A DNA stretch of 60,000 bases from Strigamia acuminata (Eukaryota; Arthropoda; Chilopoda; Geophilomorpha; Linotaeniidae): NCBI GenBank assembly GCA_949358305.1, contig OX442320.1:2050501-2110500 (forward strand), in the 5' to 3' direction. Each line of letters begins with the position of its first letter. Within the stretch, counting starts at the first letter, position 1. Shown in pieces: positions 33,601-42,723 of this stretch. Below the pieces are notes generated by a model. The model was given only the letters and a program-made list of their open reading frames with translations. It made no database searches and was not told the DNA's origin. A program made the translations under genes and the position numbers.

Positions 33601-34774
33601 GTGAGGTGAAGTATTTTGCCTGATTTGTATTGTGCATGAGCAAATCAATACTGGGCATTTGGATTGCATTGATTTCGGTGATCGCATTTAGCCATCGGTA
33701 ATCAATACATAACCTATATGTGCCATTTGGTTTGGCAACTATTACGGGATGACTTATATAAGGTCCCGTAGATTTCTCAATGAGATTCTCTGCTTCTAGC
33801 TCTTCAACTAGTTTGGTCATAATCGCAATTTTAGCTGGATTGTACATGCGAAATGGTTGTTTTTTCCATTTCGCGTCCTTTTTAAACGTAATCTTATGTT
33901 TAGCAAGGTTCGTGCAACCAACTTTGTCCCGAAAGACGTGCTTGATTCCGGAAATTACTTCTAGTAATTTGGTCTTTTCCTCGTCGGAGCAATCACAATC
34001 TTTCACCAACAATTCTTCCCAATTATCGGGTGTATGAGTGACTGTTCCGTCGGCTTTTATTGTGCGTAACCTCGCTAGACTGTCATTAAGTTCGTTATCT
34101 ACGTAAGGCGCAGTCCAACCAGGTTTGTTGTCACAATCAAATTCAGCTCGTGCTGGATTTAAATTGATTGTGGTACGACGCATAAAATTGTGGCCTAAAA
34201 TTAGGCCACACACATTTCTGTCTAAAATGATGAAATTCATTGGAGTGAATTCTACTCCATCCGCCCATTGAACACAAAGGGTTATTTGTCCTAGCGGGAT
34301 ATGAGTTATGCCGACGGCACAAACTTTCATATTTCGGGGGCAATCTTGAATGAAGTCAGGGGAGGCACAAGTACTGTCAAGTAATTGTAATCCAATAAAA
34401 CATTGGGTGGCTCCTGAATCCATTAAAGCATTATAGGTGAGTCCACCTATTGTTACTTTCATTCGGGGGTCGTCGATACTGTTTCCCAAACGTTTGATGC
34501 GTTCAACTACTTCAGCTCTCTTGAGCTGATGTTCTTTGACATATTTACGAAGTCTATGATGTCTAGATAATTTCGAGGAGATATCTAAATTTTCCATCAT
34601 TGCCTCCAAACTTTCGCATACTCCTCCACTAGAACTAGTGGTTTCCTCTCGAACAGGAGGATTTATAGCGCTTTCAATTATTGCATTCAAGGACTCTCGC
34701 CAAGATTCGTCCCCCTTATCCGCAGGAAAGAGGTCGTCATCGAATGATGTAAATGGATTTTCAGTCTCTTCCAT
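30608..34774 (-). CDS. Gypsy element Pol polyprotein
   Basis: A 1388-codon ORF from its first Met; the frame is open upstream to the gag stop, so translation probably enters by -1 frameshifting. Domains: retroviral-type aspartic protease MDSGATQ (about 118-124); RT with YLDD at 455-458; RNase H with LTDAS at about 603-607; integrase with an HHCC zinc region (H918-H923, C953-C956) and catalytic D986, D1045, E1080; then a GPY/F-like segment (DGPWEITAV). RT before integrase is the gypsy order. No chromodomain was seen. The C-terminal tail is acidic then basic and extends to a TAA at 30608. Confidence 0.96.
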   Translation of the reverse strand: MEETENPFTSFDDDLFPADKGDESWRESLNAIIESAINPPVREETTSSSGGVCESLEAMMENLDISSKLSRHHRLRKYVKEHQLKRAEVVERIKRLGNSIDDPRMKVTIGGLTYNALMDSGATQCFIGLQLLDSTCASPDFIQDCPRNMKVCAVGITHIPLGQITLCVQWADGVEFTPMNFIILDRNVCGLILGHNFMRRTTINLNPARAEFDCDNKPGWTAPYVDNELNDSLARLRTIKADGTVTHTPDNWEELLVKDCDCSDEEKTKLLEVISGIKHVFRDKVGCTNLAKHKITFKKDAKWKKQPFRMYNPAKIAIMTKLVEELEAENLIEKSTGPYISHPVIVAKPNGTYRLCIDYRWLNAITEINAIQMPSIDLLMHNTNQAKYFTSLDLTKGYYQVEMEDEDKQKTAFYTPKGNYQFVRMPFGLCNAPCTFQALMEQVMGDALYKHALVYLDDVIIFSQTWDQHLGHIKDVLERLDKANLSVNKEKSKFGRTTLKFLGHLITPNGLAPDPDKIASVRKFPTPKTSKDVQRFHGLANFFRKFIPNHGKIATPLTSIMHEKATFVWGQEQMDAFERIKDILCDETQVLLMPNMLEPFVILTDASHSGLGAVLCQDVDFLDKNKDKWIKTPRPVAYASRVLRGAEQRYTTPELECLAVVWAVERFRPYIEYTSFTLESDAEALKWLMGTPEPSGRFGRWAIKLQCGAFKIKYRRGTQNQVADAFSRAPLSIEDIPKDDYIEPTEITQFWPEWDGNKEVTRREEPKPCQFLTNVSVKFDYSKKLNNSLEKGEKGHVEPETLFSALTEVLSIVPPTRAEIIEAQLKDYECRKIITHLKLDEVEQKKNKKTKRWMKDIKGYQLDFKENHDNEDENSNDSEMLIFFKPTFEEELNDSGNGFKAVIPPSLVRRVLFACHGHPLSGHAGMSKTLERAKLIYYWPKMSKDTCNYVRSCVHCQQYKPSQHRKHRASYTPHNMAQPWEVLCLDFMGPKPAGQYQHKYILVGIDQCTKWVELAPLSKASSEAIITKLGDIVHRWGYPRKIISDNGKQFASTIYEGFCKRHNIKMTHISPYHAQANPTERANRDIKIMLAIYSDVHSHWPRFLNEFAFASRTAKSEATGSTPFLLNTGRIVTLPFDPRIIQHANKFDKNNPEEFVFNLLGILRRAHQEMHRRIQLNYEKHDRIHRNKFHICKYEVGDLVWKNTHILSNQDKGITKGFAEKRDGPWEITAVLTGGAYALRKLLDDSIEPSINTDDLTPYIPSYPIETWTLGQKKGKLEDHPNPDWMSANSEFNKSNSQELDNQDMEETTRENLEKDTEELPQESLEQEERIIPTSNENGKEIIDPRSNNSNKRKRTADLPEIISRPKRTSRPNPKYTTDFVQMIQERR

Positions 34775-34965
34775 CGAAAAAGGAGTGTTGGGATAAGGTT
34801 CCTTAAATACATACTTTGGATTCCTTTTCCTAGTTTTACGATTAGGTCGTTTAATTTCCTCATCTTGAATTACTAATTTGTTCAGAGTTTCGTTTAGAAC
34901 ATTTTCTATTTCTGAGGATAATGTACTACTCTGGTTTTTTAGGGGGTTTTCGGTAACCCCCTCTA

Positions 34966-37119
34966 CTAGTTTTTTGGAGCCGGTGGACCTTCAATCGCCA
35001 AAGGCGGAGTGGTCGCATTTTTTGGATCCAAAAATTTAGTGAATAAGTCCGACATGGATTTTGTCATACTAGTTTGCATAGTAGTTTTGAAGTCTTCAAG
35101 CTTTTGGTCCAAAGATTCAGCGGTCACCCAATTTTGTCTCTGTCGTTTAAAAAGATCAGAGGCGGGATTGGTATTGGTATTATTACCAGTACCTTGGGGC
35201 TTGTCCTGAACAAATTTTCTTTTTTGTAACAAAGGACATTCCCTCTTAAAGTGTCCTGGTTGATTACAATGGAAACATTTTCCAGTTGCTTTCTCCGATA
35301 GGGCACATACCATGTTGTTGAATCCAACATCGTCTTCAAGATTGTCTGTCTCGTCAGATTCCATAGGTACAACTTCTGGTTCGGCGTTCAACGTCTGAGT
35401 AGATCGTATGAGTGGGCGCGAACTCCTGGCGTCTTTACCTCTTTGAGTATTTGACGGGACAGTTTCGTCCTCTTTATTGACAATAGTGTCCACACTAGCA
35501 TTTTGGGCTTCGAAAAGAGCCCTATTCTGCCGGACAAATTGAAATATGTCATTAAATGATTCTTCATAAAGACCTCTATCGATTATTCGATTGTAACTAA
35601 CTAAGTTCAAATTCTCGAGAAGAGTGGGGGCTTCATCTCTTTTTGAATAAGATCCTTGAGCTTGTTTAAATCTCAAAAGAAATGTATAAAGTGGCTCTTC
35701 TGGGCCCTGGATTAAATTTCGAAGCTTTCGGGCTCGAGTGACAGGGATCATGTCAAACTCCGCCAAAAACATCTTTTCGAAAGTTTTCCAGTCAACAAAT
35801 TTGTCGAGGTTATCGGTATGCCATTCGTGGGCTATACCAGATAAATAAGTTGGTACTCCGCGTTTTACCATCTCATCCAGGGTTAAACCTTTAGCGACAG
35901 CGACTGTTTTGGCTGTAGCTAAAAATTTAGCCACGTCCTTCTGTTTTCCATCGAAAACAGGCATATCCTGACCTTTGAAAAAGGTTTTGCTCGAATTGTT
36001 TGCATTATTATTTTGTTGTGCATTATTCTGCATAAATTGTTGTACTTGCTGTGCACAATCAGTTTGAATATTTCGCACATGGGTAAGGATGGCTCCCAAG
36101 TCGTCGGTGGAAAATCTCGCTTGAGATGAACTACCAGCGGAGGATGCCGAACCAGAATTATGTTCAAAATTGGGCAGATTTCCCTTAGGGACCTGATTGT
36201 CCTGGGGGATTTCTTTCCTTGGAGGAACATAATTCTCATACTGTTTATGATTGCCAGATGGTACATGTTGTCCATGTGGAACACTATTTTCATTTTGTAC
36301 TCGTTCTGGGGGTGTCTGATTTGAACGAGTCTTTCCCACCGGTAAATTTTGAATAACGGGGGATGGTGAGATCGGATCGGATCTCCTTGGAGTTCGATTT
36401 GACACTCTTTTTGACTGCGTTGGGGGGGCAAACTGTCCTTTCCCCGGTGTCGGAGGGGCATAATGTCTATTTCCAGATGTTGGAGTAACATACTGTCTGT
36501 GTCCCGAGTTTTGGGAGATATTTTGTCTATTCCCTGAAGTTTGGGGGATAAAACCCGAATTACTATGGTTAATCGTTCGATTAACACTAGTTGATCTAGA
36601 CCTTGGTTTGGCCAGATTTAAAGGACTATTAGAACTGGGTGTTCTTTGTCCAGAACTTTGTTGACTACGAGATCGGCTAAACGATGGTTCGCGTACCATT
36701 CTATCGTTTAGCTGTGGAGTCGACACTATCCGGGCTTGATATCCCAACCTCTTTTTAGGAGAGGGAAAGTCCAGCTTACGATTCGTGGGAATCGTTTTCC
36801 GTGGAGTTCGGTGTGAAGTCCGCGAATGCCGACTTTCGTTCTCCGAATCTTCATCTTCATCGGGTCTAATTCTCTGATTTCTTTTCTCAAGTACGCGTAC
36901 ATGATTAACCGCTTCGGTTATTGTTTTGAAATCAACCCGATTCAGATTATAGAGTTGACAATACTCTGTTAAATCGTCCGGAATTAAATCCGTTTGGTCT
37001 TCGAGTCGGACGTAACTATTTTCCAAGTTTCTGTCATCGACTTCTCGTTCATTCATATGAATGTTTTCGTCAGACATAATAAAAGTTTTAAATTCTTTAT
37101 TACTAAAGAACGATAACAC
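34966..37119 (-). CDS. Gypsy element Gag
   Basis: A 717-codon ORF. The N-terminal 300 residues are Ser/Arg/Asn/Pro-rich and include short repeats of the type SGNRQ. A capsid-like helical region follows (FFKGQDMPVFDGKQKDVAKF onward). A CCHC zinc knuckle (CFHCNQPGHFKREC) lies near residue 620. A second Met (MSDENIHM, 37077) is a likely start. The final codons Lys-Asn-stop form the slippery site described at 34969-34975. Gag packages element RNA into cytoplasmic particles. The length is large for a gypsy Gag. Confidence 0.9.
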   Translation of the reverse strand: MLSFFSNKEFKTFIMSDENIHMNEREVDDRNLENSYVRLEDQTDLIPDDLTEYCQLYNLNRVDFKTITEAVNHVRVLEKRNQRIRPDEDEDSENESRHSRTSHRTPRKTIPTNRKLDFPSPKKRLGYQARIVSTPQLNDRMVREPSFSRSRSQQSSGQRTPSSNSPLNLAKPRSRSTSVNRTINHSNSGFIPQTSGNRQNISQNSGHRQYVTPTSGNRHYAPPTPGKGQFAPPTQSKRVSNRTPRRSDPISPSPVIQNLPVGKTRSNQTPPERVQNENSVPHGQHVPSGNHKQYENYVPPRKEIPQDNQVPKGNLPNFEHNSGSASSAGSSSQARFSTDDLGAILTHVRNIQTDCAQQVQQFMQNNAQQNNNANNSSKTFFKGQDMPVFDGKQKDVAKFLATAKTVAVAKGLTLDEMVKRGVPTYLSGIAHEWHTDNLDKFVDWKTFEKMFLAEFDMIPVTRARKLRNLIQGPEEPLYTFLLRFKQAQGSYSKRDEAPTLLENLNLVSYNRIIDRGLYEESFNDIFQFVRQNRALFEAQNASVDTIVNKEDETVPSNTQRGKDARSSRPLIRSTQTLNAEPEVVPMESDETDNLEDDVGFNNMVCALSEKATGKCFHCNQPGHFKRECPLLQKRKFVQDKPQGTGNNTNTNPASDLFKRQRQNWVTAESLDQKLEDFKTTMQTSMTKSMSDLFTKFLDPKNATTPPLAIEGPPAPKN
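34969..34975 (-). promoter_or_regulatory. Predicted -1 ribosomal frameshift site, A AAA AAC
   Basis: On the minus strand the heptamer A AAA AAC is in the gag frame immediately before its TAG stop. The -1 frame is then open without a stop through the 190-nt gap into pol. A AAA AAC is a classical -1 slippery heptamer. I did not establish a downstream pseudoknot. Confidence 0.82.
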
Positions 37120-37864
37120 ACTTTATAAAAATACACTTCAAAATAACAATACACTTCGATAAGGTTAAGTTTAAACTCCACGTGCTGGTTAAACGTGTTA
37201 AACTATCGACAAACTTTAAACAATCAAATGAATCCTACTACAAGTAAACTAGCGTCGGGTGAGAATGCGCTTTAAACTATTTGTTAAAATAATAGATGAA
37301 ATACACTTAACTTTTGCTGGTTTATGGCGTGGAAAAATTCGAATCGGGACTGAACGGGACGGCGTGGTCAAGATGGCTACTGGAACACGTGTCTGCAGGT
37401 CTGGTCTGGATACGAATGGTCGTCTGTAGTCTGGATCCGCGTGGCATCGAGGATCGATAATCCTTTAATCCCTCGACACTTTATTGGTGGAAAGTTATTT
37501 TATCCAATGATAAAAATGGAAACTAATCCTTTATTTTAGTAGTTTTCTACTACGTCCGCACTTTGGCCTGGTCAATCTCGTTATTGATTGGATATTTTCT
37601 TTCGAAAATATTCAACCAACATTGAAACTGTTTTACAGACCTTCCGTGAAAATTTAGAAAATAAATTTTTCAATTATTGGAGGGTTTTATAACACAACAT
37701 AACATTCCCTTTAAGGTTAGATTTCTTACGAATTCCAACATTTTTAAAGACATTTTCCTACTTCGCAAAAGTAGAAATATATAATTCGTTTCAAAATGTT
37801 ATACTCTTTATTTATCTCAATTTTCGCTTTCTATTAAATTCGGTAAATTTAAACTTTGCAACCT
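37120..37864 (-). other. Leader of the gypsy element
   Basis: About 745 nt between primer-binding site and gag. Non-coding; it would hold packaging signals and any splice donor used for the third ORF. Confidence 0.5.
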
Positions 37865-37882
37865 ATCTCGGTGGGACCTCCA
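37865..37882 (-). other. Primer-binding site, tRNA-Gln 3' end (gypsy)
   Basis: The plus strand reads ATCTCGGTGGGACCTCCA, which is the 3' end of metazoan tRNA-Gln including CCA, 2 nt inside the 5' LTR. Eighteen consecutive matches to the remembered tRNA make the primer assignment strong. Confidence 0.88.
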
Positions 37883-37884
37883 CG

Positions 37885-39534
37885 TGTGACGGTGACGACC
37901 ACAACTCCTATCGCATGATAGTACCGGGTATAAGTCGCGTGAATAAGTGATTAAAATACGAGATAATAAAGACAACAGAGTTTCTCAAAACGTGACATTT
38001 ATTGTTACTAAACAATATAATCAATCCTAAAAGTTATACAAATTCTAATGCCGACATTTGGCAAGTTAAATACAAGTTAAACTATACATGAAATTGGCTG
38101 TAAAACAGCCCTAAAATAATATGATTACGGTCATTGGTGATCCGGGGTTCGGGAACGGCAAAACGCCCGCTCGACCGAGTATAGATGTCATCAGATAGCC
38201 GGGCTGGCTGTGTCCTCGCGGCTTCCGTCGGCGCTTCGTAATCGTGGAACTGGTTCCTTCACGTTCCTGGTTCGCATCGTGTAATGGTCCGTGTAATGCT
38301 TCTTGGTTCGATCCGAGAGGTGCGGTTGACTCATGTGCACCGCCACAACTAGGGTTGGAAATTGGTAATGAATAAATGAAGTCATGTATTCGCCAAGGTT
38401 CCGCTTGCGAATTATATTTAATTCGCGATGTTGTGAGTTTAATAAATTAACTCAATAAATTGTATTCAATTTATTGTTACGAATTTGATTCGTCATACAG
38501 TGAAATAAGTCTCGTGACTTACTTCGGTTGTTAACTTGTTGCCAAGTTTAAACAATTAAGGTTTTTTATCAACTACAAAATATAATAAAGATTAAACATC
38601 GCAACACACAATTGCCGTCAAAGTTCGCCTTGCTGAGCAGAACAGTATCGCGCGTGCCCTAAATAACAGTGCGGTGAGAGACGACACTGGTATTCAGGGG
38701 GATATAGCCCGCAGTTCTGCACAACAGAATTAATCACCTGAGATACTACTCATAAGTAGACTGCTTTGGCACCATCACCGAAGAGATATAACTTTCCCAA
38801 ACACATAGTGCTACTGGCGGTAACTGCATGTTTTGCATGCAGACTGCTTTGGCACCATCAAGTGATGGAGTCAATCTCTTTCAGTAACAGTGCTACTAAC
38901 GGTTACTAAATACTTTGGTATCACACGTGATTCTATTGTCCGACCACGAGGATACTTATGCGGGAGGCTTTCTCCTCGGCAAGACCGTTTGACGGAAACA
39001 TTAACAGTCCGAACTTCGCCTTCAGTTGACGGGGGTTGCATGGCTCAGCAGAGCCATGCTATGCATGGACCGGTAGGCCCATGCCCTGAGTAAGAAACAG
39101 TTATTTGACATGCGGAACATACCAAATAACCAGAAATCAAGAACTAACTAACTTCCTGTTGTCAGGGAGTTTTATACTCGGTGGGATTAAGTTCCACCAA
39201 TCTCGTATCGCAGGAAGTGGATACGGAGATGCAAATGGGGATTATGCTAATCTTTTAGCGCAAACCGGAACTGGATACCGGGGACAGGAAATGGATACAC
39301 AGAACGGAAATACATTCGAAACCGTGTTTCTCGTCATGTATCGGTGATAAAGCAGTAACGCCTATTTTATCTTCTTAAATATTGATAATATATCTTTATA
39401 TTATCGATGTGCATCACATTTAGTCGTTATCAAACATAATAATATGTTTGTGAACTATTTATATGTAAAATAGTAAGCTCGAGGTTGAATTTGCCGCTAG
39501 TACTAGTGGCGCCATCTATTGCTAATTTGTCACA
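37885..39534 (-). repeat. 5' LTR of the gypsy element
   Basis: A 1650-bp partner of 26380-28029. It starts TGTGACGG and ends TGTCACA, a short terminal inverted repeat (TGTGAC/GTCACA). Confidence 0.96.
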
Positions 39535-39656
39535 AAGCCAATTCAGTTTGCTATCATCTGCTTTGTGTTGTATATTTATTAAAGGTTTTTTTTTAATTGA
39601 GCAATTACATTCCTTTATTACTACCAAATATGGCAATTACAATTTTTTTCTTTTCC

Positions 39657-42600
39657 TTATGCTTTCTTTGATTCTGATTTCTTGTCACTCCATTTCTTTT
39701 TCCACGATATGATCTTGTCGGCAAATTTTTTGACTTCAGGACATGGCTAGAAAAGAAAACATTTTTAAAACGATAGAACTTGAAAATCATATTTTAAATT
39801 ATACTCCATTAGATATTTCTTCCAAGCAGCACAACCAGTACTCACGCCCGTCCTGAAAATTGAGATGAATAATAATATAATGAATTGATTATATAAATTT
39901 CATTAATCGTTTTTACCTTATCTTTGCATTTTGCAATTGCGGTGTTCACGGCCGCTTTTTTCTAAAAGAAAAAAATATAAACATACCTAGAATTGACATT
40001 CTTGCAATTCTACGCAGTTACCTACACACTTGTAAAAATTAAAAACAAGAGTACAAATATCGTCAAGTTATTGCAGTTATTTTTAATTTTATAATTGATT
40101 GGTAGGTAATGGGACATGCCAAATCCTTGTAGCGTTGTTGCAACATTGTTTTTCAATAAGTTGTAACTTTTCAGCCATCAAGATGTCAAGATGTCAATTG
40201 TAAAGTTGCAATGACATTTGATTTGATCATGGCCTACAACTTATTATGCTGTACATTATCCTGACATTGAACATGAAATTTGGGATCAGCATTGGATTGC
40301 ACCCACACCCATCTTTCTTTTTACTCACAGCAGCAAATTACTGTAGTGACATTTATTTCTATTCATGCCGGGAAAAGGATTATTCTCCCACCTTGTATAA
40401 TCGTACAAACCGCTAATGCTTGTAAACTTGAGTGAAATGTCACAGAGGTGCTAACGGATTAGAAAACAAATAATATATTATTTGTTTTGCTAATAATTAC
40501 TCACACTGTCATTTATAAGATTAGCGATGATTTTCTCCTTTATTTCTTCTTTGGTTAGGTTTTTTTGCGCTGTTTTTTCCTGTCGTGTTTAGAGAAGTGT
40601 ACTTAGAATTTGACTAATAATATTCAAAAAGGTTTACTTACAAGGTGAAGTTTTTCTTGCATGCATTGCTTACGGCCACCCTGTAATTGAGATTTTAAAA
40701 GTGCCTTAATCCTCCAATTCTAGACATTGTAGATGTTTGCCCACACTGACATTTATTTTGATAAGACATAACTACATTTCTACCCCCAAATTTGTCACAT
40801 TATTTCGACGCTGCATAATTCCCTGTACATTGTGCAATACACACCGCGAAACCTACAAGTATTCTAAATTCACATTTGAATTGTCATGTGTACTTGTCAC
40901 GATCCGGCATTAAGCGCTCCTTATTTCCTTAATTGTTTAACGCGTATTCCCATTATTTGCTCCTGTTATTACAATTTCCTAATGTTAATAAACCTACCTT
41001 AATATCCCATTTGTTTGTGTTGTTTTTTTAGTTTGTTTATCCCTTGGCCTGTTCTAGTGTGATTTCTTTGATCACATCAGACCAGTCTAAGTCTTGTAAT
41101 ATTCACTGTTTCCTCTCCTTACTCATCCTTATTTTTCCTAGCTAATTTGCATTTCTAATCTCGCGTGAGTGAATCATCTTATTAGACATTCACAATGCGC
41201 GCTGATTGGTTTCTGAGCTGGCCACTGATTGGCTGTGCGCTTTCTGTTTTGGCTCTGGCCCAAGTTTGCCTTAGAGCGCTTGACAAGGCTGGACTCAGGC
41301 AGAAGGTTCATGCCATTAGACCTAATAAGAGCTTTAATTAGCCGATGGTCAGATTGGTTACCTTTCTCCCATTCTTGCCTCCATGCGGTTTCTGATGCCC
41401 ATGGTGAGCACTCATATTGTCACCTCGCGCTTTTAGCTTGGAAACCTACTCCTTTTTGCTGTTCTTTTGCTTTGTTTGATGCCATTGATGCGTGCCTGCG
41501 GACTGGAATTGAATCAATCTGCAGTTTTTTTTGTGTCTTCGTGCGCGTATTTAATGCGCAATTGCTTAGCTTGACCGTCTCGCCATTAGGGACCCCAACC
41601 AAGTTTGGTGTGTGGACGCTATCTGCTACCACCTAGTTGTTGACGACAGTCCGAAATGGCACGTAACCTCAACTAGACTGTGGATATGCGCTCTACTATT
41701 CTAATTAATTCTTTTTACAAATTCTAAGATACCCGTGCAAAATTCGTGATTTGATCGAGCGAGGGGATAATTTGCCGCCACCCTTCTGGCATATCGTCAA
41801 CAAACAGGCTCTTGCTTAAGGCCAAGCTCCCTTCAATCGTAACCGGCGCGTATGTCAAAACGTGTTTACCCCATCGTATGAAGCCGGTTCATTACATACT
41901 TTTAATCGAATAAAATAGAATAGGCAAAAACTGAAAGAAATTTGTTAGAAAATATTGATTTTGATTTTCACTTCGACTCACACAGGGAAACATGCACCGA
42001 AAATCTCTTTCTTTCCCATTTTGATTCAAATTTAAAGCTCTTTAACTGTGAGATAATAAAACAGTCTGGTTGTTTCAACTTACCTTAACTGATTTACAGC
42101 CATCCCATGCGTCTTTCATCTTGAATAACATATATTTCACAATTATTTTCCATTTACCAAAGATTATTATCACAGCATGAAGTATTGGATTTAATGGTTT
42201 GTAAATGACATAAAACATGATATTGTTACAAATGACAAAATCAAATAATTCATGCCGTGTGTAGGTGTTTAGTTCTCACTTTCTTCTTGCAACATTTTTT
42301 GATTTCCCCATCATCCTGAATGACATAAAAGAGTAAGATGATGTTTTAGTCAAGATTTAACACAGTTTGAAACGCATACTTACAGCCTTTGCATTTTCAG
42401 ATTTGCATGCATCAATGACCGGTTTGTATTTTTTTTCAATTCTCTCTTTTATTTTCTAGAATATTATTTTTTTAAAAAGTAACTTTTCAGTTTTATTTTT
42501 GATTATTTCTATTTTTAGTGTATACATTACCGCTTTCCAGCCGGACTTGACATCTTTAAAACATTTCTAAATTTTATAAAATATAAAGTGAACACGTTGA

Positions 42601-42723
42601 AAAATTAGAATTAGGTTTAAATTATCGTAATAATATGAATATACTACACAGTACCTCTTCTTTTGATTCTGCAACATAAGCCACGCAAACCAAAGTTACT
42701 GCGATAACAAGCAAAAGTTTCAT
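39657..42723 (-). CDS. Six-cysteine small-exon secreted protein, paralogue 3
   Basis: I assemble ten exons: 42723-42655, 42566-42531, 42455-42384, 42315-42280, 42119-42084, 40680-40642, 40579-40505, 39961-39917, 39852-39805 and 39746-39657. Lengths are 69, 36, 72, 36, 36, 39, 75, 45, 48 and 90 nt, all multiples of three and all introns phase 0. The product is 181 residues with signal peptide MKLLLVIAVTLVCVAYVA. It shares with its paralogues the opening KCF, the C-26-C first spacing, the 8-residue last spacing and PCPEVK. Two extra 36-nt exons (DDGEIKKCCKKK and MKDAWDGCKSVK) add four cysteines, lengthening the C2-C3 region, and a Lys-rich C-terminal tail is added. The ninth exon's donor (GTATAA) is the weakest. 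A poly(A) signal lies at 39575-39580, just before the gypsy LTR. Confidence 0.77.
40681..42083. other. Large intron of paralogue 3 with a more GC-rich insert
   Basis: Intron 5 is 1.4 kb, much longer than its neighbours. About 40900-41880 has a different base composition and a 135-codon open frame (41229-41636) with no recognisable protein. It may be an unrecognised insertion; no terminal repeats were identified. Confidence 0.4.

Larger units (their letters stand above)
26380..39534 (-). mobile_element. Ty3/gypsy-type LTR retrotransposon with a third ORF
   Basis: A 13.2-kb element in minus orientation, flanked by a 4-bp duplication AAGC (26376-26379 and 39535-39538). LTRs of 1650 bp (26380-28029 and 37885-39534) begin TGTGACGG and end TTGTCACA. 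The only difference I noticed is T/C at about 27122 versus 38627. The order is 5' LTR, PBS for tRNA-Gln, gag, pol (protease, RT, RNase H, integrase), third ORF, polypurine tract, 3' LTR. All three ORFs are open throughout, so this is a very young and apparently intact copy. It sits about 40 bp past the poly(A) signal of paralogue 3. Confidence 0.97.

Noticed and set aside
41229-41636. 135-codon ORF as a gene
   Set aside because: No start context, borders or recognisable protein, and it lies inside an intron of a supported gene on the other strand.
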